Position numbers and translations under genes: made by a program. From positions 248,001-312,000 of the forward strand of contig NZ_FOUY01000001.1 in the NCBI RefSeq assembly GCF_900115005.1: a stretch of 64,000 nucleotides of DNA. Reading direction: 5' to 3'. Below, piece after piece: positions 17,174 through 31,240 of the stretch. Numbering within the stretch: position 1 is the stretch's first letter; every line of letters starts with the position of its first letter. The stretch comes from Pseudonocardia ammonioxydans. Lineage in GTDB: Bacteria; Actinomycetota; Actinomycetes; Mycobacteriales; Pseudonocardiaceae. Under the pieces are notes generated by a model, which worked only from the letters and a program-made list of their open reading frames with translations, was not told the origin of the DNA and made no database searches.

Positions 17174-18691
17174 TCAGCCCCCGGCCCGGCGCAGCGCGGT
17201 CAGCGCCAGCGCGACGGCCCCGGTCAGCAGGACCGCCCCGACCAGCCCGACCGCGCCGACGCCGGCGCTGAACGCGGCCCGGGCCGAGGCGAGCAGCGGG
17301 CCCGCGACTTCGGCCGGCACCTCCCCGGCGACCGCGACCGCGCCGGCCAGACCCTCCCCCGCCCGCTCGACGGCGTCCCCGCTGAGCCCGGCCGGCGGCA
17401 CCAGCCGTCCGGTGTAGACGGCGGTGAGGACGCTGCCGGTGATCGCGACGCCCAGGGCCACACCCAGCTCACCGGCCGTCTCCGAGATCGACGCGGCGGC
17501 GCCGGCCCGGGCACTCGGGACCGACCCGAGGACCAGGTCGGTGGCCAGGACGCCGATCGGGCTCAGCCCGAGCACGGTGCCGGTGATCAGCGCGACGAGC
17601 GCGACCGGGCCGGATCCCGCACCGACCAGCCCGACGAGCAACGAGCCGAGCACGGCCAGCGCCGCGGCCCCGGCGACCACGGTGGACACCCGCAGCCACC
17701 GGGTCAGCACCGGGGTGAGCAGCGACCCCACGACGGTGACCGCGGCGAGCGGCAGCATCCAGATCCCGGCGGTCAGCGCGGACGCCCCTGCCACCAGCTG
17801 CAGGTACTGCGGCAGCAGGAAGAACAGGCCGTTGACCGCGACCAGCCCGATCAGCAGCACGGACACCGCCGCCGTGAACGCGGGCCGGGTGAACAGCGTG
17901 ACGTCGAGCAGGGGGTCCGCGAGCCGGCGCTGGCGGCGGACGAACAGCACCCCGGCCAGGGCACCGACGACGGCGGCGACGAGCACCCCGCCGTCCGGGC
18001 CGTGGGCGGCGAGGTTCTTCACGGCGAGGACGAGCGGGAGCATCGCGGCGAGCGAGAGCCCGACGCTGAGCAGGTCGGGGCGCCCGCCGCCGGTCCCGGT
18101 CTCCTCCGGCAGCAGCCACGGCCCGAGCACCAGGAGCAGCAGCATCGCCGGGACGCCGAGCAGGACGACCGCGCCCCACCAGTAGGTCTCGAGCACGATG
18201 CCGCCGATCAGCGGACCGAGCGCGACACCGGCCGAGAACGTCGTCATCCACACCGCGACGGCGAACCGCCGCTGTGCGGGGTCGGGGAACATCGTCGAGA
18301 TCAGGCCGAGGGTGGAGGGCATCAGCGTCGCACCCGCCACGCCGAGCAGCGCGCGGGCCGCGACGAGCAGCCCGGCGGTGGGCGCGAACGCGGCGAGCAC
18401 CGAGGCTGCGGCGAACGCCGCCGCCCCGATCAGCAGCAGCCGCCGGCGTCCGATCCGGTCGCCGAGCGCGCCCATCGTGATGAGGAACCCGGCGATCAGG
18501 AACCCGTAGATGTCGAGGATCCACAACTGTTGGGTGGCCGAGGGCTGCAGGTCGGCGGTCAGCGCGGGCGCGGCGAGGTAGAGCACGCTGACGTCCAGGG
18601 CGAGGACGAGCAGCGGCAGGGCGAGCACGGCCAGGCCGGCCCACGCGCGGGGTCCGGCACGCTCGGTGGCGATCACGGGTTCGGTATCCAT
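17174..18691 (-). CDS. MFS transporter, DHA2 (14-TM) type
   Basis: 505-residue drug:H+ antiporter-like permease. After an MDTEPVIATERAG leader come about 14 hydrophobic segments, with the MFS loop motif GALGDRIGRRRLL between segments 2 and 3 and motif C-like GVALGPLIGG in segment 5, the pattern of EmrB/QacA-type exporters. ATG 18691 is the natural start; longer in-frame versions lack a ribosome site. It sits 30 bp after the OYE fusion gene and 17 bp before mftE in the same direction. Export of mycofactocin or of a substrate handled by the linked oxidoreductases is an inference from this context. Confidence 0.85.
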   Translation of the reverse strand: MDTEPVIATERAGPRAWAGLAVLALPLLVLALDVSVLYLAAPALTADLQPSATQQLWILDIYGFLIAGFLITMGALGDRIGRRRLLLIGAAAFAAASVLAAFAPTAGLLVAARALLGVAGATLMPSTLGLISTMFPDPAQRRFAVAVWMTTFSAGVALGPLIGGIVLETYWWGAVVLLGVPAMLLLLVLGPWLLPEETGTGGGRPDLLSVGLSLAAMLPLVLAVKNLAAHGPDGGVLVAAVVGALAGVLFVRRQRRLADPLLDVTLFTRPAFTAAVSVLLIGLVAVNGLFFLLPQYLQLVAGASALTAGIWMLPLAAVTVVGSLLTPVLTRWLRVSTVVAGAAALAVLGSLLVGLVGAGSGPVALVALITGTVLGLSPIGVLATDLVLGSVPSARAGAAASISETAGELGVALGVAITGSVLTAVYTGRLVPPAGLSGDAVERAGEGLAGAVAVAGEVPAEVAGPLLASARAAFSAGVGAVGLVGAVLLTGAVALALTALRRAGG

Positions 18692-18720
18692 GGCGTCGAC
18701 GCTAGGAACTGGACCTGACT

Positions 18721-23520
<4,800 letters not shown>

Positions 23521-23683
23521 GACCAGCCCGGCCCCGCCCGCGGCACGCGCGGCGTAGTAGGCGACGTGGTCGTCGGTGATCTCGCGGGCCGCGTTGCCGA
23601 GGTTCGTCTCGTGCGGCCCGAACAGGACACGCGACGGGGCCCGCCGACCACGCAGGTCGACGGGCCCCGTCAGGAGGTTCGTG

Positions 23684-24925
23684 TCAGCTCCCCGCGACCG
23701 GGGCCGGAACCTGCTCCGCCGTCGGCGAGAACCCGGCCAGGGGGCTCTCGTCGCACGCCCGGTCCGGCCGGCGCGGCGGCGGGGCCAGGGACAGCATCGT
23801 CGGCTGCTTCGGCGCGCGGGAGTTGCGCGGCGCCGACCGCGAGTGGTCCACGTCGGACTTCGGGATCACGGTCTCGTCGTCGCGGTCGGCGAGCATCTGC
23901 TCGCCGAAGCCCCGCACGCACTCGGGGTCCGGGCCGTCCAGCGGCAGCCCGGTGAAGAACTTGGCGGCCATGCAGCCGCCCTGGCAGGAGTCGAAGAAGT
24001 CGCAGGACGCGCACGCCCCACCCGTCTGCGGCTGGCGCAGCTCGGTGAACAGCTCGGAGTGCTCCCAGACCTCCTTGAAGCCGCCCTCGTCGCGGACGTT
24101 GCCGGCCAGGAAGTTCTCGTGGATGGCGAACGGGCAGGCGTAGACGTCACCGACCGGGTCGATCAGGCAGACCACCCGGCCCGCGCCGCACAGGTTCAGC
24201 CCGGGCAGGGCATCGCCGTAGGCGGAGAGGTGGAAGAACGAGTCCCCGGTCAGGACCTGGTCGCCGTGCGCGACCAGCCAGTCGTAGAGCTGCTTCTGCT
24301 GGGCCTGGGTCGGGTGCAGCTCGTCCCAGACGTCGGCACCCCGCCCGGACGGGCGCAGCCGGGTGATCCGCAGCTGGGCGCCGTACTTGTCGGCGATCGC
24401 CTTGAACTCGTCGAGCTGGTCGACGTTCTCCCGGGTCATCACGACCGAGATCTTCGGCTTCTCGAAGCCGGCCTCGGCCAGGTTCTCCAGCGCGGTGATC
24501 GCGGTGTCGAACGAGCCGGGGCCACGGACGTAGTCGTTGACCTCGGGCGTCGCACCATCCATCGAGATCTGGATGTCGACGTAGTCGGTCGCCGCGAGCT
24601 GCGCGGCCCGGGCCTTGTCCAGCTTGACGCCGTTGGTGGAGAACTTGACCCCGACGTCGTGGGCGATGGCGTAGTCCAGCAGCTCCCAGAAGTCCGGGCG
24701 CACGGTCGGCTCGCCACCGCCGATGTTGATGTAGAAGACCTGCATCCGCTGCAGCTCGTCGATCACCGCCTTGGCCTCGGCGGTGGTCAGCTCGCGCGGG
24801 TCACGCCGTCCCGAGCTGGACAGGCAGTGCACGCACGCGAGGTTGCACGCGTAGGTGAGTTCCCAGGTCAGGCAGATGGGCGAGTTCAGGCCGTACTGGA
24901 AGTGATCGACCAGCTTCACGGGCAC
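23684..24925 (-). CDS. mftC: Mycofactocin radical SAM maturase MftC
   Basis: 413-residue radical SAM/SPASM enzyme that oxidatively decarboxylates and crosslinks the MftA C-terminal Val-Tyr. The SAM cluster motif CNLACVHC is near residue 28, GGGEPTVRPDFWELL near 68, and auxiliary-cluster ligands appear in CGAGRVVCLIDPVGDVYACPF-like spacing (from ~250) and CASCDFFDSCQGGC (near 309). The C-terminal 60 residues are Pro-rich and variable. The start is 34 bp after mftB. The downstream OYE fusion follows almost without a gap, so the genes are co-transcribed. Confidence 0.95.
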   Translation of the reverse strand: MPVKLVDHFQYGLNSPICLTWELTYACNLACVHCLSSSGRRDPRELTTAEAKAVIDELQRMQVFYINIGGGEPTVRPDFWELLDYAIAHDVGVKFSTNGVKLDKARAAQLAATDYVDIQISMDGATPEVNDYVRGPGSFDTAITALENLAEAGFEKPKISVVMTRENVDQLDEFKAIADKYGAQLRITRLRPSGRGADVWDELHPTQAQQKQLYDWLVAHGDQVLTGDSFFHLSAYGDALPGLNLCGAGRVVCLIDPVGDVYACPFAIHENFLAGNVRDEGGFKEVWEHSELFTELRQPQTGGACASCDFFDSCQGGCMAAKFFTGLPLDGPDPECVRGFGEQMLADRDDETVIPKSDVDHSRSAPRNSRAPKQPTMLSLAPPPRRPDRACDESPLAGFSPTAEQVPAPVAGS

Positions 24926-24959
24926 CTCGGATTCAACGCTGTGGTGGTCGGCGGGGGCT

Positions 24960-25283
24960 CTACCGGGCGACGATCGTGCCGGAGCGCAGCAGTCCCGCCA
25001 GGGCCTTCAGGTAGGCCTCGTGCTGGGCCTCGGGGACACCGGCGGCCTCGACGGCGGCCCGGGCGTCCGGGTGGTGCTCGAGGCCCTTCACGACCTCGAC
25101 CAGTTCGGGGGTCTTCAGGAACGACAGCTTGCGGGTCACGAAGTCGTACACCAGGGCGCCGAACGGCTCCGGGCGCAGCGAGACGCTCTCGCTGATGCGG
25201 TACGGCGCCGCGGGGTCGAACGACCCCGCGGCCCCGTCCGAGCTCGTGCTCGGCACCGTGGTGTCGACGGCCTTAGTAGACAC
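24960..25283 (-). CDS. mftB: Mycofactocin peptide chaperone MftB
   Basis: 107-residue RiPP recognition element (PqqD-like) that binds the MftA leader and presents it to MftC. The conserved body runs from FDPAAPYRISESVSLRPEPF through YDFVTRKLSFLKTPELVEVV to the end. The GTG at 25283 overlaps the last codons of mftA by 11 bases, suggesting translational coupling; a later GTG about nine codons in (before the PSTSSDGAAG stretch) is an alternative. It is second gene of the mft operon. Confidence 0.93.
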   Translation of the reverse strand: MSTKAVDTTVPSTSSDGAAGSFDPAAPYRISESVSLRPEPFGALVYDFVTRKLSFLKTPELVEVVKGLEHHPDARAAVEAAGVPEAQHEAYLKALAGLLRSGTIVAR

Positions 25284-25359
25284 CGCACATACCGTCGATG
25301 GAGACCTCCTCGACGAGGGTCTCCTCGACCAGGTTCTCCTCGTTCGTGTGCTCGCTCAT
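25273..25359 (-). CDS. mftA: Mycofactocin precursor peptide MftA
   Basis: 28-residue precursor, easily missed because of its size. The leader is acidic (starts MSEHTNEENLVEE) and the C-terminus is IDGMCGVY, the family hallmark; the last Val-Tyr is the part converted into the redox cofactor. ATG 25359 follows GGAGG at good spacing, and the TAA stop at 25273-25275 lies inside the mftB start region. It is the first gene of the minus-strand mft operon. Confidence 0.95.
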   Translation of the reverse strand: MSEHTNEENLVEETLVEEVSIDGMCGVY

Positions 25360-25436
25360 GGGCTACCTCCGCTGGGTCACTCTCGGCGAGAGAGGTGATG
25401 TGCCGCCCCGCCGGCCGGCGGTGGCAGCGGTGGCGA

Positions 25437-25465
25437 CGCTATTGGCACCCGGTGCCGGAAATCAA
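25437..25465 (-). promoter_or_regulatory. Candidate mftA promoter with operator-like palindrome
   Basis: On the minus strand TTGATT (25465-25460) could be a -35 box, and ATAGCG or AATAGC 16-17 bp further a weak -10. A perfect palindrome GGCACC-C-GGTGCC (25444-25456) fills the spacer, a classic repressor position. MftR, a TetR-type regulator known in other hosts, is not encoded in this window. Confidence 0.35.
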
Positions 25466-25478
25466 GGTCCTCTGCCCA

Positions 25479-25500
25479 CGCCCGTCCGTTCGGACGGGCG
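25479..25500. repeat. 10-bp hairpin upstream of DUF952 gene
   Basis: Perfect stem CGCCCGTCCG / CGGACGGGCG with a TT loop, 13 bp before ATG 25514, in the divergent gap between mftA and the DUF952 gene. It could be an operator, or a leader hairpin affecting DUF952 translation; no choice can be made. Confidence 0.5.
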
Positions 25501-25513
25501 GCATGCTGACCCC

Positions 25514-25927
25514 ATGACGAACGACAGCTCCCCCGCGACCACCTCCGACCGGGCCGGCGCCGACGCCGGCGTGCCGGTCCTGCTGCACCTGTGCACCCCC
25601 GCCGAACGCACCTCGTACGAGCTGCTGGGCGAGATCGCGCCGCCCTCGCTCGAGGAGGCCGGCTTCGTCCACCTCTCCACGCCCGACCAGGTCGCGCTGC
25701 CCGCCCAGCGCCTGTTCGCGGGCCGGACCGACCTGCAGCTGCTCGTGCTCGATCCGGCCGCGATCGCCGCGGCCGGCATCGAGGTGCGCTGGGAACCGGG
25801 CGTGCCGGGCGACCCGGACGCGATGCGGTTCCCGCACGCCTACGGCGCGATCCCGGCGACCGCGGTGCGGTCGGTGCAGCCGTACGCCCCCGGCCCGGAC
25901 GGGTTCAGCGCGCCCACGATCACCTGA
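25514..25927 (+). CDS. DUF952 family protein
   Basis: 137-residue small protein of unknown function. The DUF952 pattern is clear: LLHLCTPAERTSYELLG, then AGFVHLSTPDQVALPAQRLF and LVLDPAAIAAAGIEVRWEPG, ending in FPHAYGAIPATAVRSVQP. Family members have a fold related to ADP-ribosyl transferase-like or glutathione S-transferase-linked domains, but no activity is established. It is monocistronic, divergent from mftA and 67 bp before the fds operon. Confidence 0.85.
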   Translation: MTNDSSPATTSDRAGADAGVPVLLHLCTPAERTSYELLGEIAPPSLEEAGFVHLSTPDQVALPAQRLFAGRTDLQLLVLDPAAIAAAGIEVRWEPGVPGDPDAMRFPHAYGAIPATAVRSVQPYAPGPDGFSAPTIT

Positions 25928-25959
25928 GCCGGCCGCCGCGCCGTTTCCCGGGGAGACTG

Positions 25960-25995
25960 TTGCCACACTCGATCGCAGACAACATACTGTATGCA
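25960..25995 (+). promoter_or_regulatory. Leaderless-type promoter and palindrome for the fds operon
   Basis: TTGCCA (25960-25965) and CATACT (25983-25988) are separated by exactly 17 bp. A start site 7 bp past the -10 falls on the ATG of fdsG (25995), which has no ribosome site, so a leaderless mRNA is likely. The -10 is part of the perfect 11-bp palindrome CATAC-T-GTATG (25983-25993), which a repressor could use. Confidence 0.5.
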
Positions 25996-26501
25996 TGTCG
26001 TGGTCGACTCACGAAGTTGAACGTTCCACCGTCGTGCGGGAGATCGCCGCGAGCCTGAAGGGCGAGCGGGGGGCGCTGATGCCGATCCTGCACCGTGTCG
26101 TCGCCGAGGTCGGGTACCTCACGCACGAGGACACCACGGTGATCGCCGAGGTACTGAACCTCTCCGAGGCCGAGGTGCACGGCGTGGCCACCTTCTACAA
26201 GGACTTCCGCCGGGAACCCGCCGCCGAACGCGTCGTGCAGATCTGCCGGGGCGAGGCCTGCCAGGCGGTGGGCGCCGAGGCGCTGGTCGCCCACGCCACG
26301 TCGACGCTCGGGGTGGAGGTCGACACCCGCAGCGCGGACGGCACGGTCGAGCTGGAACAGATCTTCTGCTTCGGCAACTGCGCGCTGGGCCCGGCGGTCA
26401 GCGTCGACGGGCGGCTGCACGGACGGGTCGGCCCGGACCGGTTGGACGTCCTGGTCGGCGCGCGTACCGGTGGTGCGCGCCCCGCGGGAGCGCAGCGGTG
26501 A
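25995..26501 (+). CDS. fdsG: NAD-dependent formate dehydrogenase gamma subunit
   Basis: 168-residue NuoE-like [2Fe-2S] subunit of the soluble molybdenum formate dehydrogenase. Cluster ligands are in CRGEAC (near residue 82) and CFGNC (near 125). The N-terminal helical part (LMPILHRVVAEVGYL, then VHGVATFYKDF) is typical of the NuoE/FdsG family. The window's best leaderless promoter lies directly upstream. It overlaps fdsB by four bases (GTGA). Confidence 0.9.
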   Translation: MSWSTHEVERSTVVREIAASLKGERGALMPILHRVVAEVGYLTHEDTTVIAEVLNLSEAEVHGVATFYKDFRREPAAERVVQICRGEACQAVGAEALVAHATSTLGVEVDTRSADGTVELEQIFCFGNCALGPAVSVDGRLHGRVGPDRLDVLVGARTGGARPAGAQR

Positions 26502-28147
26502 GCCGCGCGCAACGAGGCCGCGTGCAACGGGTGTACGTGCCCGCGGACTCCGCGGCCCGCTCGGTGGGTGCCGACGAGGTCGCCGACGAGCTGGTCGCGG
26601 CCGCCGCCGCGGCCGGGCGGGAGATCCAGCTGGTGCGCAACGGTTCGCGCGGCATGCTGTGGCTCGAGCCGCTGGTCGAGGTCGAGACCGCCGCCGGGCG
26701 GATCGCCTACGGCCCGGTGCAGGCGGGCGACGTGGCGGCGCTGGTGGCGGCCGGGATGCTGGACGGGGCACCCACCCAGGGCTGCCACGGCCGCACCGAC
26801 GACATCGACTGGCTGGCTTCGCAGCACCGGGTGACGTTCCGGCGGGTCGGGGTGACCGACCCGCTCGACATCGCCGACTACCGCGCGCACGGCGGTTTCG
26901 CCGGCCTGGAGCGGGCCCTGACGATGACGCCCGCCGCCGTCGTCGACGCGGTCACCGAGTCGGGGCTGCGCGGGCGCGGCGGTGCCGGGTTCCCGGCCGG
27001 CATCAAGTGGAAGACCGTGCACGACGCCGGGAGCGACCTCAAGTTCGTCTGCGCGAACGCCGACGAGGGGGACTCGGGCACGTTCGCCGACCGGATGCTG
27101 ATGGAGGGCGACCCGTTCACCCTGATCGAGGGGATGACCATCGCCGCGTACGCGGTGGGCGCGACCGAGGGCTACATCTACCTGCGCTCGGAGTATCCCG
27201 ACGCCGTCCGGATCATGCGGCAGGCGATCGACGTCGCCTACGCGCACGGCTGTCTCGGGGCGGGGGTCCTCGGCAGCGGGCTGGGCTTCGACCTGTTCGT
27301 GCGGGTGGGCGCGGGCGCCTACATCTGCGGCGAGGAGACCTCGATGCTGGAGAGCCTCGAGGGCAGGCGCGGGCTGGTGCGGTCCAAGCCGCCGATCCCC
27401 GCGCTCGCCGGGCTGTTCGGCAGGCCCACCGTGGTCAACAACGTGCTGACCCTGGGGACCGTGCCGATGATCCTGGCCGAGGGCCCGGCGTCCTACCAGG
27501 ACCTGGGCGTCGAGCGGTCCCGCGGCACCCAGGTCTTCCAGCTCGCGGGCAACGTCCGCCGGGGCGGGATCGTGGAGACCGGGTTCGGCATCACGCTCGG
27601 CGAGCTGGTCGAGGGCTACGGCGGGGGCAGCGCGTCGGGCCGCCCGGTGCGCGCGGTCCAGGTCGGCGGCCCGCTCGGGGCCTACCTGCCGGTGGACCGG
27701 TTCGACCTGCCGATGGACTACGAAGCGTTCGCCGCCGCGGACGCGATGGTCGGGCACGGCGGCCTGGTGGTGTTCGACGAGACGGTCGACATGGCCCGGC
27801 AGGCGCGGTTCGCGATGGAGTTCTGCGCGGTGGAGTCGTGCGGCAAGTGCACGCCCTGCCGGATCGGCTCGGTGCGCGGTGTCGAGACGATCGACAAGAT
27901 CATCGGTGGGGTCGACCGGGAGCGGAACCTGCTGGTGCTCGACGACCTGTGCACCACGATGACCAAGGGGTCGCTGTGCGCCATGGGCGGGCTGACACCG
28001 ATGCCGGTGCAGAGCGCGCTGCAGCACTTCCCCGAGGACTTCGACCGGCCACCGGCCGACACCGCCGGCCTGCCGGTCCCGGACAAGTTCGCAGCGGAGA
28101 CCGCCGCGCGCAACGCCGCGCTGATGGCCGGAGAGGTGCAGCGATGA
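26498..28147 (+). CDS. fdsB: NAD-dependent formate dehydrogenase beta subunit
   Basis: 549-residue NuoF-like diaphorase subunit that binds FMN, NAD and a [4Fe-4S] cluster. An N-terminal thioredoxin-fold-like region (~1-130) is followed by the nucleotide motifs GRGGAGFPAGIKWK near residue 157 and GAYICGEETSMLESLEGRRG near 275, then the cluster ligands ESCGKCTPCRIGS near 447. Start GTG 26498 overlaps the fdsG stop and its own stop overlaps fdsA. All expected motifs are intact. Confidence 0.93.
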   Translation: MSRAQRGRVQRVYVPADSAARSVGADEVADELVAAAAAAGREIQLVRNGSRGMLWLEPLVEVETAAGRIAYGPVQAGDVAALVAAGMLDGAPTQGCHGRTDDIDWLASQHRVTFRRVGVTDPLDIADYRAHGGFAGLERALTMTPAAVVDAVTESGLRGRGGAGFPAGIKWKTVHDAGSDLKFVCANADEGDSGTFADRMLMEGDPFTLIEGMTIAAYAVGATEGYIYLRSEYPDAVRIMRQAIDVAYAHGCLGAGVLGSGLGFDLFVRVGAGAYICGEETSMLESLEGRRGLVRSKPPIPALAGLFGRPTVVNNVLTLGTVPMILAEGPASYQDLGVERSRGTQVFQLAGNVRRGGIVETGFGITLGELVEGYGGGSASGRPVRAVQVGGPLGAYLPVDRFDLPMDYEAFAAADAMVGHGGLVVFDETVDMARQARFAMEFCAVESCGKCTPCRIGSVRGVETIDKIIGGVDRERNLLVLDDLCTTMTKGSLCAMGGLTPMPVQSALQHFPEDFDRPPADTAGLPVPDKFAAETAARNAALMAGEVQR

Positions 28148-30972
28148 GCCTGCTGAAGGAACCGGACTTCGGAACGCCGGCCCGCACGTCGGAGACCACG
28201 GTCACGGTCGAGGTCGACGGCCACGCCGTCGAGGTCCCCGCCGGGACGTCGGTGCTGCGCGCGGCCGCCGAGGCGGGGATCGCGATCCCCAAGCTGTGCG
28301 CGTCGGACAACCTGGAGCCGTTCGGCTCCTGCCGGCTGTGCGTGGTCGACATCGAGGGCGCGCGCGGCACCCCGGCGAGCTGCACGACGCCCTGCACGGA
28401 CGGCATGAAGGTCACCACCCAGACCCCCGAGCTCGCCGACCTGCGCCGCGGCGTCATGGAGCTCTACATCTCCGACCACCCGCTGGACTGCCTGACCTGC
28501 CCGGCCAACGGCGACTGCGAGCTGCAGGACATGGCCGGTGTCGTCGGGCTGCGCGAGGTCCGCTACGGCCACGAGGGCAAGAATCATCTGAAGGAGGAGA
28601 AGGACACCTCCAACCCGTACTTCGACTTCGACCCGAGCAAGTGCATCTCGTGCTCGCGGTGCGTGCGGGCCTGCGACGAGGTGCAGGGCACGTTCGCGCT
28701 GACCATCGAGGGCCGCGGGTTCGACAGCAAGGTCGCGCCCGGCGGGTCGGCCGACTTCATGTCCAGCGAGTGCGTCTCCTGCGGTGCGTGCGTGCAGGCG
28801 TGCCCGACCTCGACGCTGCAGGAGAAGACCGTCGTCGACCTCGGCATGCCCGACCGCACCGTGCTGACCACGTGCGCGTACTGCGGCGTCGGCTGCTCGT
28901 TCAAGGCCGAGCTGCGCGGGGACCAGCTCGTGCGGATGGTGCCCCACAAGGACGGCGGCGCCAACGAGGGCCACAGCTGCGTCAAGGGCCGGTTCGCGTT
29001 CGGCTATGCCGACCACCCCGACCGGCAGCTCTCGCCGATGATGCGCGACTCCATCGACGACGAGTGGCGCCCGGTCGGCTGGGAGGAGGCGCTCACCGAG
29101 GTCGCCCGGCGGTTCTCCGCGCTGCGCTCGGAGCACGGTCCGGGGGCGATCGGGGGCATCACCTCCTCGCGGACGACGAACGAGGAGGTCTACGCGGTCC
29201 AGAAGATGGTCCGCGGCGCGTTCGGCAACAACAACGTCGACACCTGCGCGCGGGTCTGCCACTCCCCGACCGGCTACGGGCTGAACCAGACCTTCGGTAC
29301 CTCGGCGGGCACCCAGACCTTCTCCTCGGTCGAGCACAGCGACGTGATCATGGTGATCGGCGCGAACCCGACCGACGCCCACCCGGTCTTCGCCTCGCGG
29401 ATGAAGCGCCGGCTGCGCGCCGGCGCGAAGCTGATCGTGGCCGACCCGCGACGCATCGACCTGGTGCGCTCACCGCACGTCGAGGCCGAGCACCACCTGC
29501 CGCTGCAGCCCGGCAGCAACGTCGCGCTGATCAACGCGATGGCGCACACCGTGGTCACCGAGGGCCTGGTCGACCAGGAGTTCCTCGACGCGCGCTGCGA
29601 GGGCCAGGACGAGTACCTCGAGTTCATCCGCGGCCCGGAGAACGCGCCCGAGGCGCTGGAGGAGGTCATCGGCGTCGACGCCGACCGGATCCGGGCCGCG
29701 GCCCGGCTGTTCGCCACCGGCGGCAGCTCCGCGATCTACTACGGGCTGGGCGTCACCGAGCACTCGCAGGGCTCGACGATGGTGATGGGCCTGGCCAACC
29801 TGGCGATGCTCACCGGCAACGTCGGCCGCGAGGGCGTGGGGGTCAACCCGCTGCGCGGGCAGAACAACGTGCAGGGCTCGTGCGACATGGGCTCGTTCCC
29901 GCACGAGCTGCCCGGCTACCGCCACATCGGCACCGAGTCCGTGCGCGAGATCTACGAGTCCCTGTGGGGCACCACCCTCGACCCCGACCCGGGCCTGCGC
30001 ATCCCGAACATGTTCGACGCGGCGGTCGACGGGACCTTCCGCGGGCTGTTCGTCCAGGGCGAGGACATCGCCCAGTCCGACCCCAACACCCACCACGTCG
30101 AAGCCGCCCTGAGCGCGCTGGACTGCCTGGTCGTGCAGGACCTGTTCCTCAACGAGACCGCCCGCTTCGCCCACATCTTCCTGCCCGGCACCTCGTTCCT
30201 GGAGAAGGACGGCACCTTCACCAACGCCGAGCGGCGGATCAACCGGGTGCGCCCCACCATGCCGCCGCGGACCGGCAAGCACGAGTGGCAGGTCGTCGCC
30301 GAGATCGCCGCCCGGATGGGCTTCGCCATGAACTGGGAGCGCTCGGCCGACATCATGGACGAGATCGCCGCGACGACACCGACCTTCGCCGGGGTCAGCT
30401 TCGCCCACCTCGACCGGGTCGGGTCCGTGCAGTGGCCCTGCAACGAGGCCGCCCCGCTGGGGACCCCGACCATGCACGTCGGCAGCTTCGTGCGGGGCAA
30501 GGGCCGGCTGATGAAGACCGTCTACGTCCCGACCCTCGAACGCAGCACCCGCCGCTACCCGCTGATCCTGACCACCGGCCGCATCCTCAGCCAGTACAAC
30601 GTCGGCGCCCAGACCCGGCGCACGGCGAACTCGTCCTGGCACGCCGAGGACGTCCTGGAGATCCACCCGCACGACGCCGAGGACCGCGGGATCACCGACG
30701 GCGCCCTGGTCGAGGTCGCCTCCCGGGTCGGGACGACGCGGCTGCACGCCCGGATCTCCGACCGGATGCCGGTCGGGGTCGTCTACACCACGTTCCACCA
30801 TCCCGAGTCCGGGGCCAACGTCGTCACCACCGAGAACTCCGACTGGGCGACGAACTGCCCGGAGTACAAGGTCACCGCCGTGCAGGTCGCGCCGGCCTTG
30901 CGGGCCGACACGACCCGGGCCGGCACCGCGACCTCCACACTCGCCCCGGTCGGTGTGGGAGCGGGTGAGTGA
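28144..30972 (+). CDS. fdsA: NAD-dependent formate dehydrogenase alpha subunit (Cys type)
   Basis: 942-residue catalytic subunit that oxidises formate to CO2 at a bis-molybdopterin centre. The N-terminus has the NuoG-like [2Fe-2S] domain (CASDNLEPFGSCRLC), a His-ligated cluster (HPLDCLTCPANGDC near residue 115), two ferredoxin clusters (CISCSRCVRAC and CVSCGACVQAC), and then the FDH core with CAYCGVGC near 240. The metal ligand is Cys in ARVCHSPTG near residue 372, so no selenocysteine is needed. Operon order G-B-A-D matches Fds enzymes of Cupriavidus and Rhodobacter. No fdsC/fdhD-type sulfur transferase lies in this window. Confidence 0.95.
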   Translation: MSLLKEPDFGTPARTSETTVTVEVDGHAVEVPAGTSVLRAAAEAGIAIPKLCASDNLEPFGSCRLCVVDIEGARGTPASCTTPCTDGMKVTTQTPELADLRRGVMELYISDHPLDCLTCPANGDCELQDMAGVVGLREVRYGHEGKNHLKEEKDTSNPYFDFDPSKCISCSRCVRACDEVQGTFALTIEGRGFDSKVAPGGSADFMSSECVSCGACVQACPTSTLQEKTVVDLGMPDRTVLTTCAYCGVGCSFKAELRGDQLVRMVPHKDGGANEGHSCVKGRFAFGYADHPDRQLSPMMRDSIDDEWRPVGWEEALTEVARRFSALRSEHGPGAIGGITSSRTTNEEVYAVQKMVRGAFGNNNVDTCARVCHSPTGYGLNQTFGTSAGTQTFSSVEHSDVIMVIGANPTDAHPVFASRMKRRLRAGAKLIVADPRRIDLVRSPHVEAEHHLPLQPGSNVALINAMAHTVVTEGLVDQEFLDARCEGQDEYLEFIRGPENAPEALEEVIGVDADRIRAAARLFATGGSSAIYYGLGVTEHSQGSTMVMGLANLAMLTGNVGREGVGVNPLRGQNNVQGSCDMGSFPHELPGYRHIGTESVREIYESLWGTTLDPDPGLRIPNMFDAAVDGTFRGLFVQGEDIAQSDPNTHHVEAALSALDCLVVQDLFLNETARFAHIFLPGTSFLEKDGTFTNAERRINRVRPTMPPRTGKHEWQVVAEIAARMGFAMNWERSADIMDEIAATTPTFAGVSFAHLDRVGSVQWPCNEAAPLGTPTMHVGSFVRGKGRLMKTVYVPTLERSTRRYPLILTTGRILSQYNVGAQTRRTANSSWHAEDVLEIHPHDAEDRGITDGALVEVASRVGTTRLHARISDRMPVGVVYTTFHHPESGANVVTTENSDWATNCPEYKVTAVQVAPALRADTTRAGTATSTLAPVGVGAGE

Positions 30973-31199
30973 CGATGTCCGCAGCACCCGAACCGGCCAC
31001 CGTCACCCCCGAGGTGCGGATGGCGCACGAGATCGCCCGGCAGTTCGCGGGCGAGCCACCCGAGCAGGCCGCGCAGACGATCGCGGCGCACCTGCGCAAG
31101 TTCTGGGCACCCTCGATGATCACCGCGTTCCGGACCGAGGCCGCGGCCGGGGCCGACCTCGACCCGGTGGTCGCCCGGGCCGCGGAGCTCCTGCGGTGA
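30969..31199 (+). CDS. fdsD: Formate dehydrogenase delta subunit
   Basis: 76-residue FdsD-like protein (core MAHEIARQFAGEPPEQAAQ, then HLRKFWAPSMI), a small accessory subunit found with soluble NAD-dependent formate dehydrogenases. GTG 30969 overlaps the fdsA stop; ATG 30975 is an alternative start two codons later. It ends the operon before a strong hairpin. Confidence 0.88.
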   Translation: MTMSAAPEPATVTPEVRMAHEIARQFAGEPPEQAAQTIAAHLRKFWAPSMITAFRTEAAAGADLDPVVARAAELLR

Positions 31200-31240
31200 G
31201 AGCGCACCCGCCCCTCCCCGCGCGGCCCTGACCGTCCGGC

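Noticed and set aside
26195..28027. Minus-strand open frame of about 610 codons
   Set aside because: It is antisense to fdsG/fdsB and shows only His/Arg/Pro-rich shadow composition.
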